DNA from: CAZBEA01 sp964519355
GTDB lineage: Bacteria; Patescibacteriota; Microgenomatia; Levybacterales; GWA1-39-11
Direction: 5' to 3'
Length of the DNA stretch: 26,025 nucleotides
NCBI GenBank assembly: GCA_964519355.1
Contig: CAZFJW010000007.1
Location: 1-26,025, forward strand
Shown here piece by piece: positions 1 to 7,955 of this stretch. How positions within the stretch are numbered: position 1 is the first letter of the stretch; each line of letters starts with the position of its first letter. The notes below the pieces were generated by a model, which saw nothing but the letters and a program-made list of their open reading frames with translations, did not search any database and was not told the origin of the DNA. The translations under genes were made by a program, and so were the position numbers.

Positions 1-1093
1 CTCCCGCAGTATCTCCTGAGTTTGCAAACTGGATACGTGTTCCAATTATTGGTCTTGATCCTGTTTTACTCGAGAGATCAAATACATAGATATAATTGCC
101 TGCTGCAACATAGCCCCTTGAGCTGTCAATAAAAATACTTGTGGCATCTGATGAGTTGCTTGAAGTATTAAAGTATCCTAATTCTGCATATATTTTATTT
201 ACAGGATCAGAAAAATTATTCAGATCGATTATTACAACTTCTTTGCCATCATTACTTGTTGCAATGTACCCATAATTTGAATCTCCCCACACGTCATATG
301 TTTTGTATCCTTTGAAAGATCCTAATAAAGTTCCTGCTGGCGGATCGGTATTTGAAACTTGAACGCGGGCAAATGAAGTAGTACTTGCTTGCGCAACATC
401 TCCAGTTGCTGCAAAAACATATCCCTCTTGAGCCCAAACAGCATTTGGTTTGCCGGGTAAATCAAGAGAGGCAAGAGAAAGATTTGGTTGACACCACTGT
501 CCCTTTACGTTAGTTCCAAGAACGACCTCTCCACCACTTGTATTAGTGGTTGCCACTTGAGTAAGAGTGCCGGCGTTAAATTCTGCCTGGGATGATTGCA
601 GATATATAAGATTGTCTAAGTATCGAGTTACATAGAGCGTACTTTGTATGGAAGATGCGTTGGGTGTTGTCCAAGATACTGTTAGTACAACTTTTTTTGT
701 GGAAGGATCGAGTGTCCCGCCTGATTGAACAATAGCCCCGCTGGTATCCCTGTTAACACTGGAAATAACTATACTTCGAGTGAGTCCATTAACTGTTTCG
801 CTGCCCGATGAAAGTACCCATCTATTAGATGAGAGTGTTGGGTGGTATGTTCCATCTGTTGATATTGATGTCCAGCCGCTTTCTCGGACACTCCTTACAG
901 CTTCTTGCGCTTCTTTTAGAAATGAAACAGCATCTACTCTTTTTTCTTGCTGGGCTTTTCCATTTCTCGAGGCAACGAGTCCAGTTATGAGCCCAGGAAG
1001 AATAACACCGGCAACCCCAATTGCCAGAACAATTTCTACAAGTGATTGTCCTGAGTTAAGATTTTTTATGTAGTTAAATATTATTTTTTTCAT
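1..1093 (-). CDS. Prepilin-like protein with propeller-like ectodomain (C-terminus off window)
   Basis: An open frame of 364 codons starts at the ATG at 1093-1091 and runs off the left edge without a stop. The start overlaps the TGA of the upstream pseudopilin (ATGA), suggesting translational coupling. The N-terminus is a class III signal: a basic stretch, then SGQSLVE (residues 14-20) and a hydrophobic helix to about residue 41. Cleavage after Gly15 would put Glu at mature position 5, as in type IV pilins. Residues 42-200 look like a pilin-type globular part. Residues about 216-345 contain repeated strands of the type GYVFAATG, GYIATSNDG..VVIIDL and GYVAAGNYIYVFDL, which resemble blades of a LVIVD/YVTN-like beta-propeller. 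Membership of the pilus operon supports a minor pilin or tip-adhesin role. The prepilin N-terminus is clear; the propeller call rests on pattern recognition only. Confidence 0.8.
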   Translation of the reverse strand, partial: MKKIIFNYIKNLNSGQSLVEIVLAIGVAGVILPGLITGLVASRNGKAQQEKRVDAVSFLKEAQEAVRSVRESGWTSISTDGTYHPTLSSNRWVLSSGSETVNGLTRSIVISSVNRDTSGAIVQSGGTLDPSTKKVVLTVSWTTPNASSIQSTLYVTRYLDNLIYLQSSQAEFNAGTLTQVATTNTSGGEVVLGTNVKGQWCQPNLSLASLDLPGKPNAVWAQEGYVFAATGDVAQASTTSFARVQVSNTDPPAGTLLGSFKGYKTYDVWGDSNYGYIATSNDGKEVVIIDLNNFSDPVNKIYAELGYFNTSSNSSDATSIFIDSSRGYVAAGNYIYVFDLSSKTGSRPIIGTRIQFANSGDTAG

Positions 1094-1581
1094 TGCACCG
1101 AGTTAATTACGCCAATCTGATTAAGAGTAATTGTTTTGTGTTCTCCTCCTTGATTCGATAGGGTTACTTGATTTTGAGATGAGTTAAAATTTGCAATTTC
1201 ACCCGAGGCTCGTTGAAAAATGATGACCCTTGAGGGGAATGTTACAGAAGAAAAATTTACATTGTTCTTAAGAGGTATGACAAAATTTGTTGAGTTGTTT
1301 ACGTTATAAGAAGAACCAGAAAAAATTGTATACGATGTAGTACCAAAATATATGCCATATTCAGAAGCGGTTGTTCCCCCTTGAATTGAGCCGCTCATTG
1401 CAAGAGTCTGCTGTCCTTTTATGTCTGCGAGAATCGATGCAACCGACGTATCGAGTGAGGTTTTGCTTTGAGCATGTAGCAGATTTATTGTAATTATTCC
1501 GCTTAGAGTTGCAAAAATACTCATTGCTATGATTATCTCAATGAGCGTGAATCCTCGATTTTTAAATAAATGCCTGAACAT
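1090..1581 (-). CDS. GspH/FimT-like type II pseudopilin
   Basis: This 163-residue protein begins with a short basic leader and the prepilin peptidase site RG^FTLIE (cut after Gly10; Glu15 becomes mature Glu5), followed by a hydrophobic helix to about residue 36. The rest is a small Ser/Asn-rich globular domain with predicted beta strands, fitting GspH/FimT-type minor pseudopilins in size and layout. It lies 3 bases after the PilC stop, and its own TGA overlaps the next start. It would be inserted in the membrane, cut by a prepilin peptidase (none in this window) and assembled into the pilus or pseudopilus by PilB and PilC. The prepilin class is certain from the signal; the GspH assignment over other minor pilins is less so. 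Confidence 0.85.
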   Translation of the reverse strand: MFRHLFKNRGFTLIEIIIAMSIFATLSGIITINLLHAQSKTSLDTSVASILADIKGQQTLAMSGSIQGGTTASEYGIYFGTTSYTIFSGSSYNVNNSTNFVIPLKNNVNFSSVTFPSRVIIFQRASGEIANFNSSQNQVTLSNQGGEHKTITLNQIGVINSVQ

Positions 1582-1584
1582 ATA

Positions 1585-2637
1585 TTATCTATTTCCTACT
1601 TGACCAATAAGTCCATAAATAGGTGCGATAATAGCCATCATCATTCCTCCGATAAGAACAGAAACAACAACAAGCATGAGGGGCTCCATGAGAGTGGTTA
1701 CAGTTTTTAAAGTCTTAGATACTTGATAATCTAGATACTCAGAAATGTCTTGCATTGATTTATCTAGGGTTCCGCTTTTTTCTCCGGCTTCAATTATTTT
1801 AATCATAATTATTGGAATTGTTGTTTTGTGGGATTTGAATGCAAGCGACATTTTTTTACCCGCAAGAACTGTTTCTTTTGCGTGAATTATTGTTTTTTTT
1901 ACACTATTTTTGGCTACAACCTCTTGGCATAATGTAAGTGAGTCATTTATCGTAATCCCAGCATTTAACAATAAATACATGCTTCGGGAAAATTTTGTAA
2001 GATCGATTTGAACAGCGAGTTTGGAAATAAGAGGGAGGGCAAAGAGAAATTTTACAAATATTTCCCTTTTCATCTTATAGAAAATAAATATTCCAATTAC
2101 TAAAGACACAGCGATTACAATAAAAGGAATTGTGTAGTCTAGTAAAAGATGTGAAATAAATATAAGTATTTTTGTGGGAAGAGGGAGAACTACGTGAAGT
2201 CGTTCGAAAACCTCGGAAATTTTCGGAATTACTACGACAAGTAATACAAAAAATACGATTATAAATACAACCATAATGACAAGTGGATAGAGCATCGCCC
2301 CTTTTACCTTGTCTCGAAATTCTGCATCTTTTTTAATATTTTCAGTCATATCTTTTAGGGCAACGTCTAATGTTCCTGATTCTTCAGCTGTCTTGATAAT
2401 ACTTACTGTAACCTTGTCAAATATTTTTGGAAATTTGTCAAACGAATAGTACATGTGTTTCCCTTGTGAGAGGTCTTCCTTTAGCGCTAAAAGGATTGCC
2501 TTGGTTCCTCCTTTTGAATCTTCAAGAAGAGAGTCAATTACTTCAAGAATTGGAATTCCAGCTGAGAGCATTGTATGAAGATTTTTGACAAACCCAATTT
2601 TTTCGTTGGTTGAAAGTCTTATTCGTGAGGATTTCAT
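1585..2637 (-). CDS. pilC: Type IV pilus / type II secretion inner-membrane platform protein PilC (GspF family)
   Basis: The 350-residue product has the two-fold GspF layout. The first cytoplasmic helical domain is about residues 10-112, with membrane segments near 113-140 and 165-187. A second domain spans about 205-315, followed by a last membrane segment at 318-340. Both domains carry the family signature: AEESGTLD at 84-91 and GEKSGTLD at 285-292. Full family length is about 350-400, so it is slightly short but complete. It forms the membrane platform that couples the PilB ATPase to pilin polymerisation. Its ATG overlaps the PilB TGA (ATGA, 2634-2637), as expected for a co-translated motor pair. 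Confidence 0.95.
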   Translation of the reverse strand: MKSSRIRLSTNEKIGFVKNLHTMLSAGIPILEVIDSLLEDSKGGTKAILLALKEDLSQGKHMYYSFDKFPKIFDKVTVSIIKTAEESGTLDVALKDMTENIKKDAEFRDKVKGAMLYPLVIMVVFIIVFFVLLVVVIPKISEVFERLHVVLPLPTKILIFISHLLLDYTIPFIVIAVSLVIGIFIFYKMKREIFVKFLFALPLISKLAVQIDLTKFSRSMYLLLNAGITINDSLTLCQEVVAKNSVKKTIIHAKETVLAGKKMSLAFKSHKTTIPIIMIKIIEAGEKSGTLDKSMQDISEYLDYQVSKTLKTVTTLMEPLMLVVVSVLIGGMMMAIIAPIYGLIGQVGNR

Positions 2638-4319
2638 AAGTTTTCGACTTTTGTTACTCGGAGGACTTCCTCGATTGTTGTTGTACCTTTTGCGACCTTT
2701 CTCAGTCCATCATCAAGCATGCTGGTCATGCCGTCAAGAATGGCTTGTTTGATGATTACATCAGCGTCTGCTTTGATGTTAATTAATTTACGGATTTCCT
2801 TTGTAACTTCAAGCACTTCATACACCCCAAGTCTTCCTGAATAACCTGTGAAATGACACACCTTACAACCTTTTCCAATATATATTGTAAGAGGAGTCTT
2901 TGGTCCAAAGTTTTTTCTTATCATTTCAGGTGATAGGTTAATTGATAAATCTTTCGGGGAAATGTTGACAGACGATTTGCACATGTCACAAATTTTTCGA
3001 ACCAATCTTTGCCCAATTATGACATTTACAGTTGATGCAACTAAATAGGGCTCGATGTCCATATCGACAAGACGAGGAAGTGCAGTTGCAGCATCGTTTG
3101 TGTGAAGGGTGGAGACAACTAAATGTCCAGTAAGCGCAGCATTTACTGCAATGCTTGCTGTTTCTGAGTCTCTAATTTCACCTACAAAAATAATATTAGG
3201 ATCTTGTCTTAAAATTGATCGAAGTCCAGATGCGAAAGTTAGATTTGTTTTGGCATTTACTTGAATTTGATTAACTCCTTTGATTCGATACTCAACTGGA
3301 TCTTCAATTGTAGTAATATTTTTTTCTCTCGAGTTCAGAATTTTTAAAATCGAATAAATTGATGTTGTTTTACCAGATCCGGTAGGGCCGGTTGATAAGA
3401 TCATTCCATAGGATTTATTCATTGCGCGGTTTAATTTTTCAAGATCACTCTCACTCATTCCAAGGTCAACTAGAGAAAATTGTCTTTGTTTTGAGGAGAG
3501 AAGTCTCATAACTATTTTTTCACCCTCCACTATCGGAACGATAGAAACTCTTATGTCGAGTGCTTCCTCATCTAATTTTATAGTTAGCTTCCCATCCTGA
3601 GGACTTAAATGTTCATCAGTTCTAAGGCGCGATAGAACCTTAATTCTTGTTACAACCTGATCGTGTATATTTTTCGGAAGTTTTAAAACATCCTGAAGAA
3701 TACCATCTATACGGAAGCGAACAAGAGAATCTTCCTCTTGCGGTTCAATATGTATATCTGATGTTTTGTCTTGGTATGCATATCGAATAAGGATATCGAC
3801 AATTTTTGCAGTTGGTGCATTCTGAGCTATGGTTTTGGTTACATTTCCAGCTTCTTCTGGGAAAAACGACTCAAACGCCTTTTGGAGATTCTTTCGAAAT
3901 ATATGAAAAGTGTTAACAATATCCCGTTCTGTTGCAAAATATGGTATTACTTTTTGGCCTGTCTTTTTTGAAATTAATTCCAGAGCCTCTCTGTTGGTTG
4001 GGTCGGCCATTGCAATCTTTATTCCACTCTCGTCTCTGGCAAAGGCTATCATTTTTTGCCTTCTCGCAAATTTTTCTGGAACAATATGGAATGCTTCTTC
4101 AGGAATAGAAATTTTTGAGAGAACAACGTAAGGAATTTTTAAGTAATCAGCTATTAGTATTCCTAAGTTTTCATCTGAGGCAACGTCTTTCTCAATAAGC
4201 GCATCAAAAAGATTTGTTCCGGAGTCCTTTGCAAAAGATGCAATTTTCTCAAGTTTTTTATCATCTATAAGTTTTACCTTTAGAACGAGTTGTTTTAGCT
4301 CTTCATCCGAGATAATCAT
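2634..4319 (-). CDS. pilB: Pilus assembly ATPase PilB (GspE family)
   Basis: The 561-residue cytoplasmic hexameric ATPase powers pilin polymerisation. Residues 1-140 form an MshEN/GspE N-terminal domain. The motor domain shows GPTGSGKT (Walker A, 311-318), the Asp box near TTIEDPVEY (336-344), Walker B in IIFVGEIRD (376-384) and the His box LVVSTLHTND (400-409). The zinc tetracysteine of PilB/GspE is present as CDMC (444-447) and CKVC (485-488), which favours an extension ATPase over a PilT retraction ATPase. No PilT homologue is in this window. The start lies 13 bases after the receiver-domain stop, without a Shine-Dalgarno sequence. Confidence 0.97.
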   Translation of the reverse strand: MIISDEELKQLVLKVKLIDDKKLEKIASFAKDSGTNLFDALIEKDVASDENLGILIADYLKIPYVVLSKISIPEEAFHIVPEKFARRQKMIAFARDESGIKIAMADPTNREALELISKKTGQKVIPYFATERDIVNTFHIFRKNLQKAFESFFPEEAGNVTKTIAQNAPTAKIVDILIRYAYQDKTSDIHIEPQEEDSLVRFRIDGILQDVLKLPKNIHDQVVTRIKVLSRLRTDEHLSPQDGKLTIKLDEEALDIRVSIVPIVEGEKIVMRLLSSKQRQFSLVDLGMSESDLEKLNRAMNKSYGMILSTGPTGSGKTTSIYSILKILNSREKNITTIEDPVEYRIKGVNQIQVNAKTNLTFASGLRSILRQDPNIIFVGEIRDSETASIAVNAALTGHLVVSTLHTNDAATALPRLVDMDIEPYLVASTVNVIIGQRLVRKICDMCKSSVNISPKDLSINLSPEMIRKNFGPKTPLTIYIGKGCKVCHFTGYSGRLGVYEVLEVTKEIRKLINIKADADVIIKQAILDGMTSMLDDGLRKVAKGTTTIEEVLRVTKVENL

Positions 4320-4332
4320 GGGCAGATTAAGG

Positions 4333-4695
4333 TTATTTAATAATAGTTTTTATTTTTGATATTAGGTTGTTAAAATCAAAAAAACTTTTATTTATATAAT
4401 CTTTTGCTCCGAGGGAAATTGCGTGTTTAACATCATCTTCCTGTCCGAGAGTTGAAAAAACAAGAACCGGAATTGAAGAAATTTCAGGATCCTTCTTCAT
4501 CTCTTCAAGCACTTCGAAACCATTTTTTTTAGGCATGATGATATCAAGGAGTATCATGTTGGGTTTTTGAGCTCTAATCATCGCAAGTCCTTCGTCTCCA
4601 TCTGAGGCAACTAATGTTTCAAATCCCTGTTCAGTAAGTCTGGTTGAATAAAATTTTTGGAAGAAGACATCATCTTCTATAACTGCAATTTTCAT
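4333..4695 (-). CDS. Single-domain response regulator (CheY-like receiver)
   Basis: The whole 120-residue protein is one REC domain. The acidic pocket is E7-D8-D9, the phospho-acceptor D51 lies in LLDIIMP, the conserved Ser/Thr is S81 and the conserved Lys is K103. No output domain follows, so it should act by protein contact, as CheY or PilG/PilH do. It sits 12 bases downstream of a histidine phosphotransfer gene and 13 bases upstream of pilB. The natural inference is a phosphorelay that controls the pilus motor. No histidine kinase gene is in the window, so the phosphate source must be encoded elsewhere or the receiver may take small phosphodonors. Confidence 0.93.
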   Translation of the reverse strand: MKIAVIEDDVFFQKFYSTRLTEQGFETLVASDGDEGLAMIRAQKPNMILLDIIMPKKNGFEVLEEMKKDPEISSIPVLVFSTLGQEDDVKHAISLGAKDYINKSFFDFNNLISKIKTIIK

Positions 4696-4707
4696 ATTTT
4701 GTACTAT

Positions 4708-5106
4708 TTATATAGTATAGCTATTTTTACTGATCAAGGACAGTAGATCGTTATGATTTTGATCAAGTGGAATTTCGACCGAATTATTTTGTATTGAATC
4801 TATTGAATGCTTCAGATATTCAACCAATTTTCCAATTGCGTCAAGTTCATCTGATTGGGGTACTCTTTTTAAGTTTTGTGAATCTTGGAAAAATAATTCT
4901 ATTCCACGACTCACTTTCCCAATATTATTGTAATTCATTGCGTAGCTCTGTCCCTTGAGAGAGTGTGAAGCCATGAACAATGCCTGGAGTAAATTTTTAT
5001 CACCTCCGGTTTTATATTCTTCCAATTTAACTTTTAGAACATTGACATATTCTATTGCGGTTTTGATGTACAGATCTTTGAATTCTTCTAAATCAACATT
5101 TTGCAT
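4708..5106 (-). CDS. Histidine phosphotransfer (Hpt) domain protein, CheA-P1-like
   Basis: The protein is 132 residues from the chosen ATG at 5106-5104. The all-helical sequence contains HSLKG (residues 48-52), the active-site signature of Hpt and CheA P1 domains, within a helix followed by a typical second helix pair. It has no kinase, dimerisation or CheW-like domain. The open frame extends upstream to 5199, but those codons would include the predicted promoter and overlap the divergent gene. A TTGCCC-17-TATGAT promoter puts +1 within a base of this ATG, and the sequence from here (MQNVDLEEF) resembles the usual start of a P1 domain. It heads the pilus operon, directly before its likely partner receiver. 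Confidence 0.82.
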   Translation of the reverse strand: MQNVDLEEFKDLYIKTAIEYVNVLKVKLEEYKTGGDKNLLQALFMASHSLKGQSYAMNYNNIGKVSRGIELFFQDSQNLKRVPQSDELDAIGKLVEYLKHSIDSIQNNSVEIPLDQNHNDLLSLISKNSYTI

Positions 5107-5113
5107 CGTATAC

Positions 5114-5142
5114 ATCATACACGAGTAAATACGCTCGGGCAA
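5114..5142 (-). promoter_or_regulatory. Sigma70-type promoter of the Hpt-receiver-pilus operon
   Basis: On the minus strand, TTGCCC (5142-5137) is followed after 17 bases by TATGAT (5119-5114). Seven bases separate the -10 box from the ATG at 5106, so the transcript should start at the start codon or one base before it. This predicts a leaderless mRNA and decides the Hpt start. Confidence 0.6.
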
Positions 5143-5151
5143 GTATATTTC

Positions 5152-5180
5152 TTGATTTATCCTCTCTTGCAATTTACACT
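5152..5180 (+). promoter_or_regulatory. Candidate promoter of the small membrane protein-Clp operon
   Basis: TTGATT (5152-5157), a 17-base spacer and TACACT (5175-5180) precede the ATG at 5192 by 11 bases, giving a predicted leader of about 5 bases. Each box matches the consensus at four of six positions. An AGGA at 5184-5188 is close to the ATG and would be partly missing from such a short leader. The promoter is back to back with that of the Hpt operon. Confidence 0.4.
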
Positions 5181-5191
5181 TATAGGAAGCG

Positions 5192-5518
5192 ATGAGCATT
5201 ATTCTTTATCCCATTTTTATACTCCTCTTTCTATATGTTGAAATACCGTTAAAATCGGTACGATTTATGCATTCTCTAAACATGTATCTTCTTCACTTGC
5301 TTTCAGTTCCGATTCTTGCCCGGACCTTCTTTAAACCAATGAAAAATGAATATCACAAGGGTCTTATTGTGTTCTCAATATTTTTTGGGATGACTGTTAA
5401 ATCCGTTCTTATTCTCATTTCGCTCGTAATTGTAATGATATTAGCTGTTATCGAATGTATCTTGCTTGCGTTTTATTTAGTATTACCTGCATTTCTTTTT
5501 TACATTCTTATTTTATGA
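5192..5518 (+). CDS. Small polytopic membrane protein coupled to the Clp-like ATPase
   Basis: The product has 108 residues, mostly hydrophobic: a segment at about 1-17, a loop with basic and aromatic residues including the FFKPMKNEYHKGL stretch (about 47-59), then long hydrophobic segments at about 60-82 and 84-107. I do not recognise a named family. The frame looks coding because its hydrophobic pattern is continuous and because its TGA (5516-5518) overlaps the ATG of the next gene (5515-5517) as ATGA, the arrangement used elsewhere here for coupled partners. A frameshifted N-terminus of the ATPase was considered, but the clean overlap argues for two genes. A membrane partner of the ATPase is a reasonable guess from position only. 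Confidence 0.7.
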   Translation: MSIILYPIFILLFLYVEIPLKSVRFMHSLNMYLLHLLSVPILARTFFKPMKNEYHKGLIVFSIFFGMTVKSVLILISLVIVMILAVIECILLAFYLVLPAFLFYILIL

Positions 5519-7947
5519 TTGGCGAAAATTATTACTATCAAGTTTATAAAATTTTCTACAGCAGAATTGGTGTATTGGTAAGGTTTGGATTCTTTGCATT
5601 AATTTTAGAGCTTCTTTTAACACAGCGGGATGATTTTACAAATGTTAAAAGAATTCTATTTTTCTATTTTATTCTTCTTTTGCATGAGGCATATTTATAC
5701 GCAAAAGTTTATAAACATAGACCTGGAAAAGGTGTTATGGATGAAGTAAAGGATCTCGAGTCCATCATGGATTTGAAATCAAGATATGTATTCGATCATA
5801 GTAAAAGTTCTTATAAAGTAATTAAAAATACTCCGCACAAAATTCATGAAATCATTTTTATCATTAAGAAAATTGGTGGATTATTTCGTCTTGAAAACAT
5901 TGATGTATATAAAGAAGAGCTATTAAAAGAAGCACGTGAAATAGTGCGTTCTGTTGGAGGGAGATATATAACGGGACTTGATATGTTCGTTGCATATCTT
6001 ATTTTGTCAGATGAAAAAACCCGCTTTCTTGATAAGCATAATTTAACAAAAAATGACTTGGTGAATATTTTGTATTGGGCTCGGAATAAATACAGTCTTG
6101 ATCGTAAGCAAACATTTACAGTGTCATTTAAGGGGCTCGGAGCTTTTGATTGGCTTGCATATGGCTGGAATTATGAAATTAAAAAATACACCCAGGATTT
6201 TACTCTTGCAGCTTTAGCAGGAAAATCTCCACCGACAGCAGTAGGAAGAAAAGACGAATATGAGCAATTTCTTGTTGCTCTTTCCAAAGGAGACAAAGCA
6301 AATATTTTACTAATAGGAGAACCGGGAACTGGAAGGTCATCTCTTGTTAAATTTTTTGCGTATTATTCACATATTGGATGGGTTCCACATTCATTGGCCC
6401 ATAAAAAAATATATACACTTCTTATCGACCAGCTTCTTGCTGGGGTATCAACTCAAGGAGAGCTGGAAGAGCGCTTGAACTTGATGCTTCAGGACATTGT
6501 TCATTCCGGTAATGTAATATTATTTGTTCCTAATATTGAAAATGTTCTTGGTGGAGGAGGGTTAAATTTTGATGTATCTGGTGTTCTTTATGAATACTTG
6601 AAGGATAACAAAGTTCAAATTATTGGTACATCAAATAATAATATGTACAAAACAATTATTGAACAAAAACAAGCATTTGTTGATCAATTTGAAATAATTA
6701 GACTCGAAGAACCAAGTCCTGAGACGGCGCTTTTCATGCTTTTTGAAAAAGCGACAGAAATTGAAGATAGATATCATGTAAGGCTTACATATGAGGCTAT
6801 TAAAGAGTCGGTTGAGTTGTCATCTTCTTATATTCCAGATAAATATCTTCCTGGTAAGGCAATCGAGCTGCTTCAGAGCGTTTCATCTTCAGTAAAGCTT
6901 GAATCTGGCAGATCAAACTCTTCAGGACCCATGACTCTTTTTGGGAAAAAATATCCTATTGTTACAAAAAAAGACGTTGCGGCCTTCATAGAACAACAAA
7001 CAAAAGTAGTGCTTCAAGAACCAGGAGAGAAAGAGAAAGAATTACTTATTCATTTTGAAGATAAAATTCATGAAAATTTTATTGCACAGGAGGAGGCAGT
7101 AAAACTTGTAGCCTCAACTTTTAGAAGACTGCGGACTGGGTTTGTGAATAAAAAAAGACCTATATCGGTTTTCCTTTTTATGGGCCCAACAGGTGTTGGT
7201 AAAACAGCCCTAGCAAAGGTGATTTCTCAAATATATTTCCATGATGAGAATGCGATGATCAGATTTGATATGAGTGAGTTTCAGACTCAAGAGCAGATGG
7301 AGCGTCTGTTAGGACCAAAACCTGGGCAAGGATTTATTGCCAATACACTGGTTGACCAGGTTCATGATCATCCCTTTTCAGTTCTGCTTCTTGATGAGCT
7401 TGAGAAAGCACACCCTCAAATACTTGATTTATTCCTTCAAGTCTTTGATGAAGGAAGGCTAACTGATAATGCTGGAAGAACAATTTCATTCATAAATACT
7501 ATTATTATTGCGACCACAAATGCGGGTAGTGAGGCGATACGAGAGCAAACACAACAAGGTGTTCCTATGATTCAAATGAAAGAACAGCTTGTTGATTATT
7601 TGATGAGGACTCATATGTTTCGTCCAGAGTTGATCAACAGGTTCGATGAAGTTGTTGTATTTAATCCCCTGACTCAGTCTGATGTATTGGGTGTTTCGAA
7701 GATTATGTTGACAGAATCCTTGAGAAGACTCGAAGAAAGACACGTTTTTATTAACTTTGATGAATCTGTAATTCAAAAAATCGCAAGAGAAGGGTATGAC
7801 CCAGAATTTGGAGGGAGGAATATTAGGCGTTACATTGAGGAGAGTATTGAGGGGCTGGTTTCAAATAAAATACTTTCGAATGAGATTCAAAGAGGAGCAC
7901 ATGTTAGTCTTTCTGTTGATCAGAACGGTCAGTTTGTAATACAATAA
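5515..7947 (+). CDS. Membrane-anchored Clp/Hsp100-like double AAA+ ATPase with degenerate D1
   Basis: The protein has 810 residues from the ATG in the ATGA overlap. Two hydrophobic segments (about 18-36 and 46-63) replace the usual Clp N-domain; a helical region follows to about 235. D1 (about 240-460) aligns with ClpC but has GEPGTGRSS (268-276; Walker Lys is R274), VPNIE where Walker B reads IDEIH/L (338-342), STQG where the pore loop reads KYRG, and DQF (390-392) where the arginine pair RRF is expected. D2 (about 515-800) is intact in ATPase residues: GPTGVGKT (557-564), LLLDELEKAH (624-633), sensor N669, arginine finger R709 and GGR (766-768). Its GYVGY pore loop is replaced by GQGF (604-607). 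There is no ClpB middle domain and no recognisable ClpP-binding IGF/LGF loop. It probably acts at the inner membrane with ATP hydrolysis in D2; substrate and partner are unknown. Confidence 0.92.
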   Translation: MIGENYYYQVYKIFYSRIGVLVRFGFFALILELLLTQRDDFTNVKRILFFYFILLLHEAYLYAKVYKHRPGKGVMDEVKDLESIMDLKSRYVFDHSKSSYKVIKNTPHKIHEIIFIIKKIGGLFRLENIDVYKEELLKEAREIVRSVGGRYITGLDMFVAYLILSDEKTRFLDKHNLTKNDLVNILYWARNKYSLDRKQTFTVSFKGLGAFDWLAYGWNYEIKKYTQDFTLAALAGKSPPTAVGRKDEYEQFLVALSKGDKANILLIGEPGTGRSSLVKFFAYYSHIGWVPHSLAHKKIYTLLIDQLLAGVSTQGELEERLNLMLQDIVHSGNVILFVPNIENVLGGGGLNFDVSGVLYEYLKDNKVQIIGTSNNNMYKTIIEQKQAFVDQFEIIRLEEPSPETALFMLFEKATEIEDRYHVRLTYEAIKESVELSSSYIPDKYLPGKAIELLQSVSSSVKLESGRSNSSGPMTLFGKKYPIVTKKDVAAFIEQQTKVVLQEPGEKEKELLIHFEDKIHENFIAQEEAVKLVASTFRRLRTGFVNKKRPISVFLFMGPTGVGKTALAKVISQIYFHDENAMIRFDMSEFQTQEQMERLLGPKPGQGFIANTLVDQVHDHPFSVLLLDELEKAHPQILDLFLQVFDEGRLTDNAGRTISFINTIIIATTNAGSEAIREQTQQGVPMIQMKEQLVDYLMRTHMFRPELINRFDEVVVFNPLTQSDVLGVSKIMLTESLRRLEERHVFINFDESVIQKIAREGYDPEFGGRNIRRYIEESIEGLVSNKILSNEIQRGAHVSLSVDQNGQFVIQ

Positions 7948-7955
7948 GCGCCTAT

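Noticed and set aside
780..1073. A plus-strand open frame of 97 codons.
   Set aside because: It lies wholly opposite the prepilin-like gene, which has a clear prepilin signal and an operon-coupled start.
5107..5199. A longer Hpt protein starting at 5199.
   Set aside because: The region contains the back-to-back promoters and overlaps the divergent gene start; the Hpt domain itself begins at the later ATG.
5455..5518. An earlier in-frame ATG for the Clp-like ATPase at 5455, adding 20 residues.
   Set aside because: It would overlap the small membrane gene by 64 bases, whereas the ATG at 5515 forms a clean ATGA overlap with that gene's stop.
5192..5600. Frameshift splitting one long ATPase gene into two.
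   Set aside because: The upstream frame ends precisely where the next ATG begins, the layout of coupled genes used elsewhere in the window; the ATPase frame upstream of 5455 reads as hydrophilic non-coding sequence.
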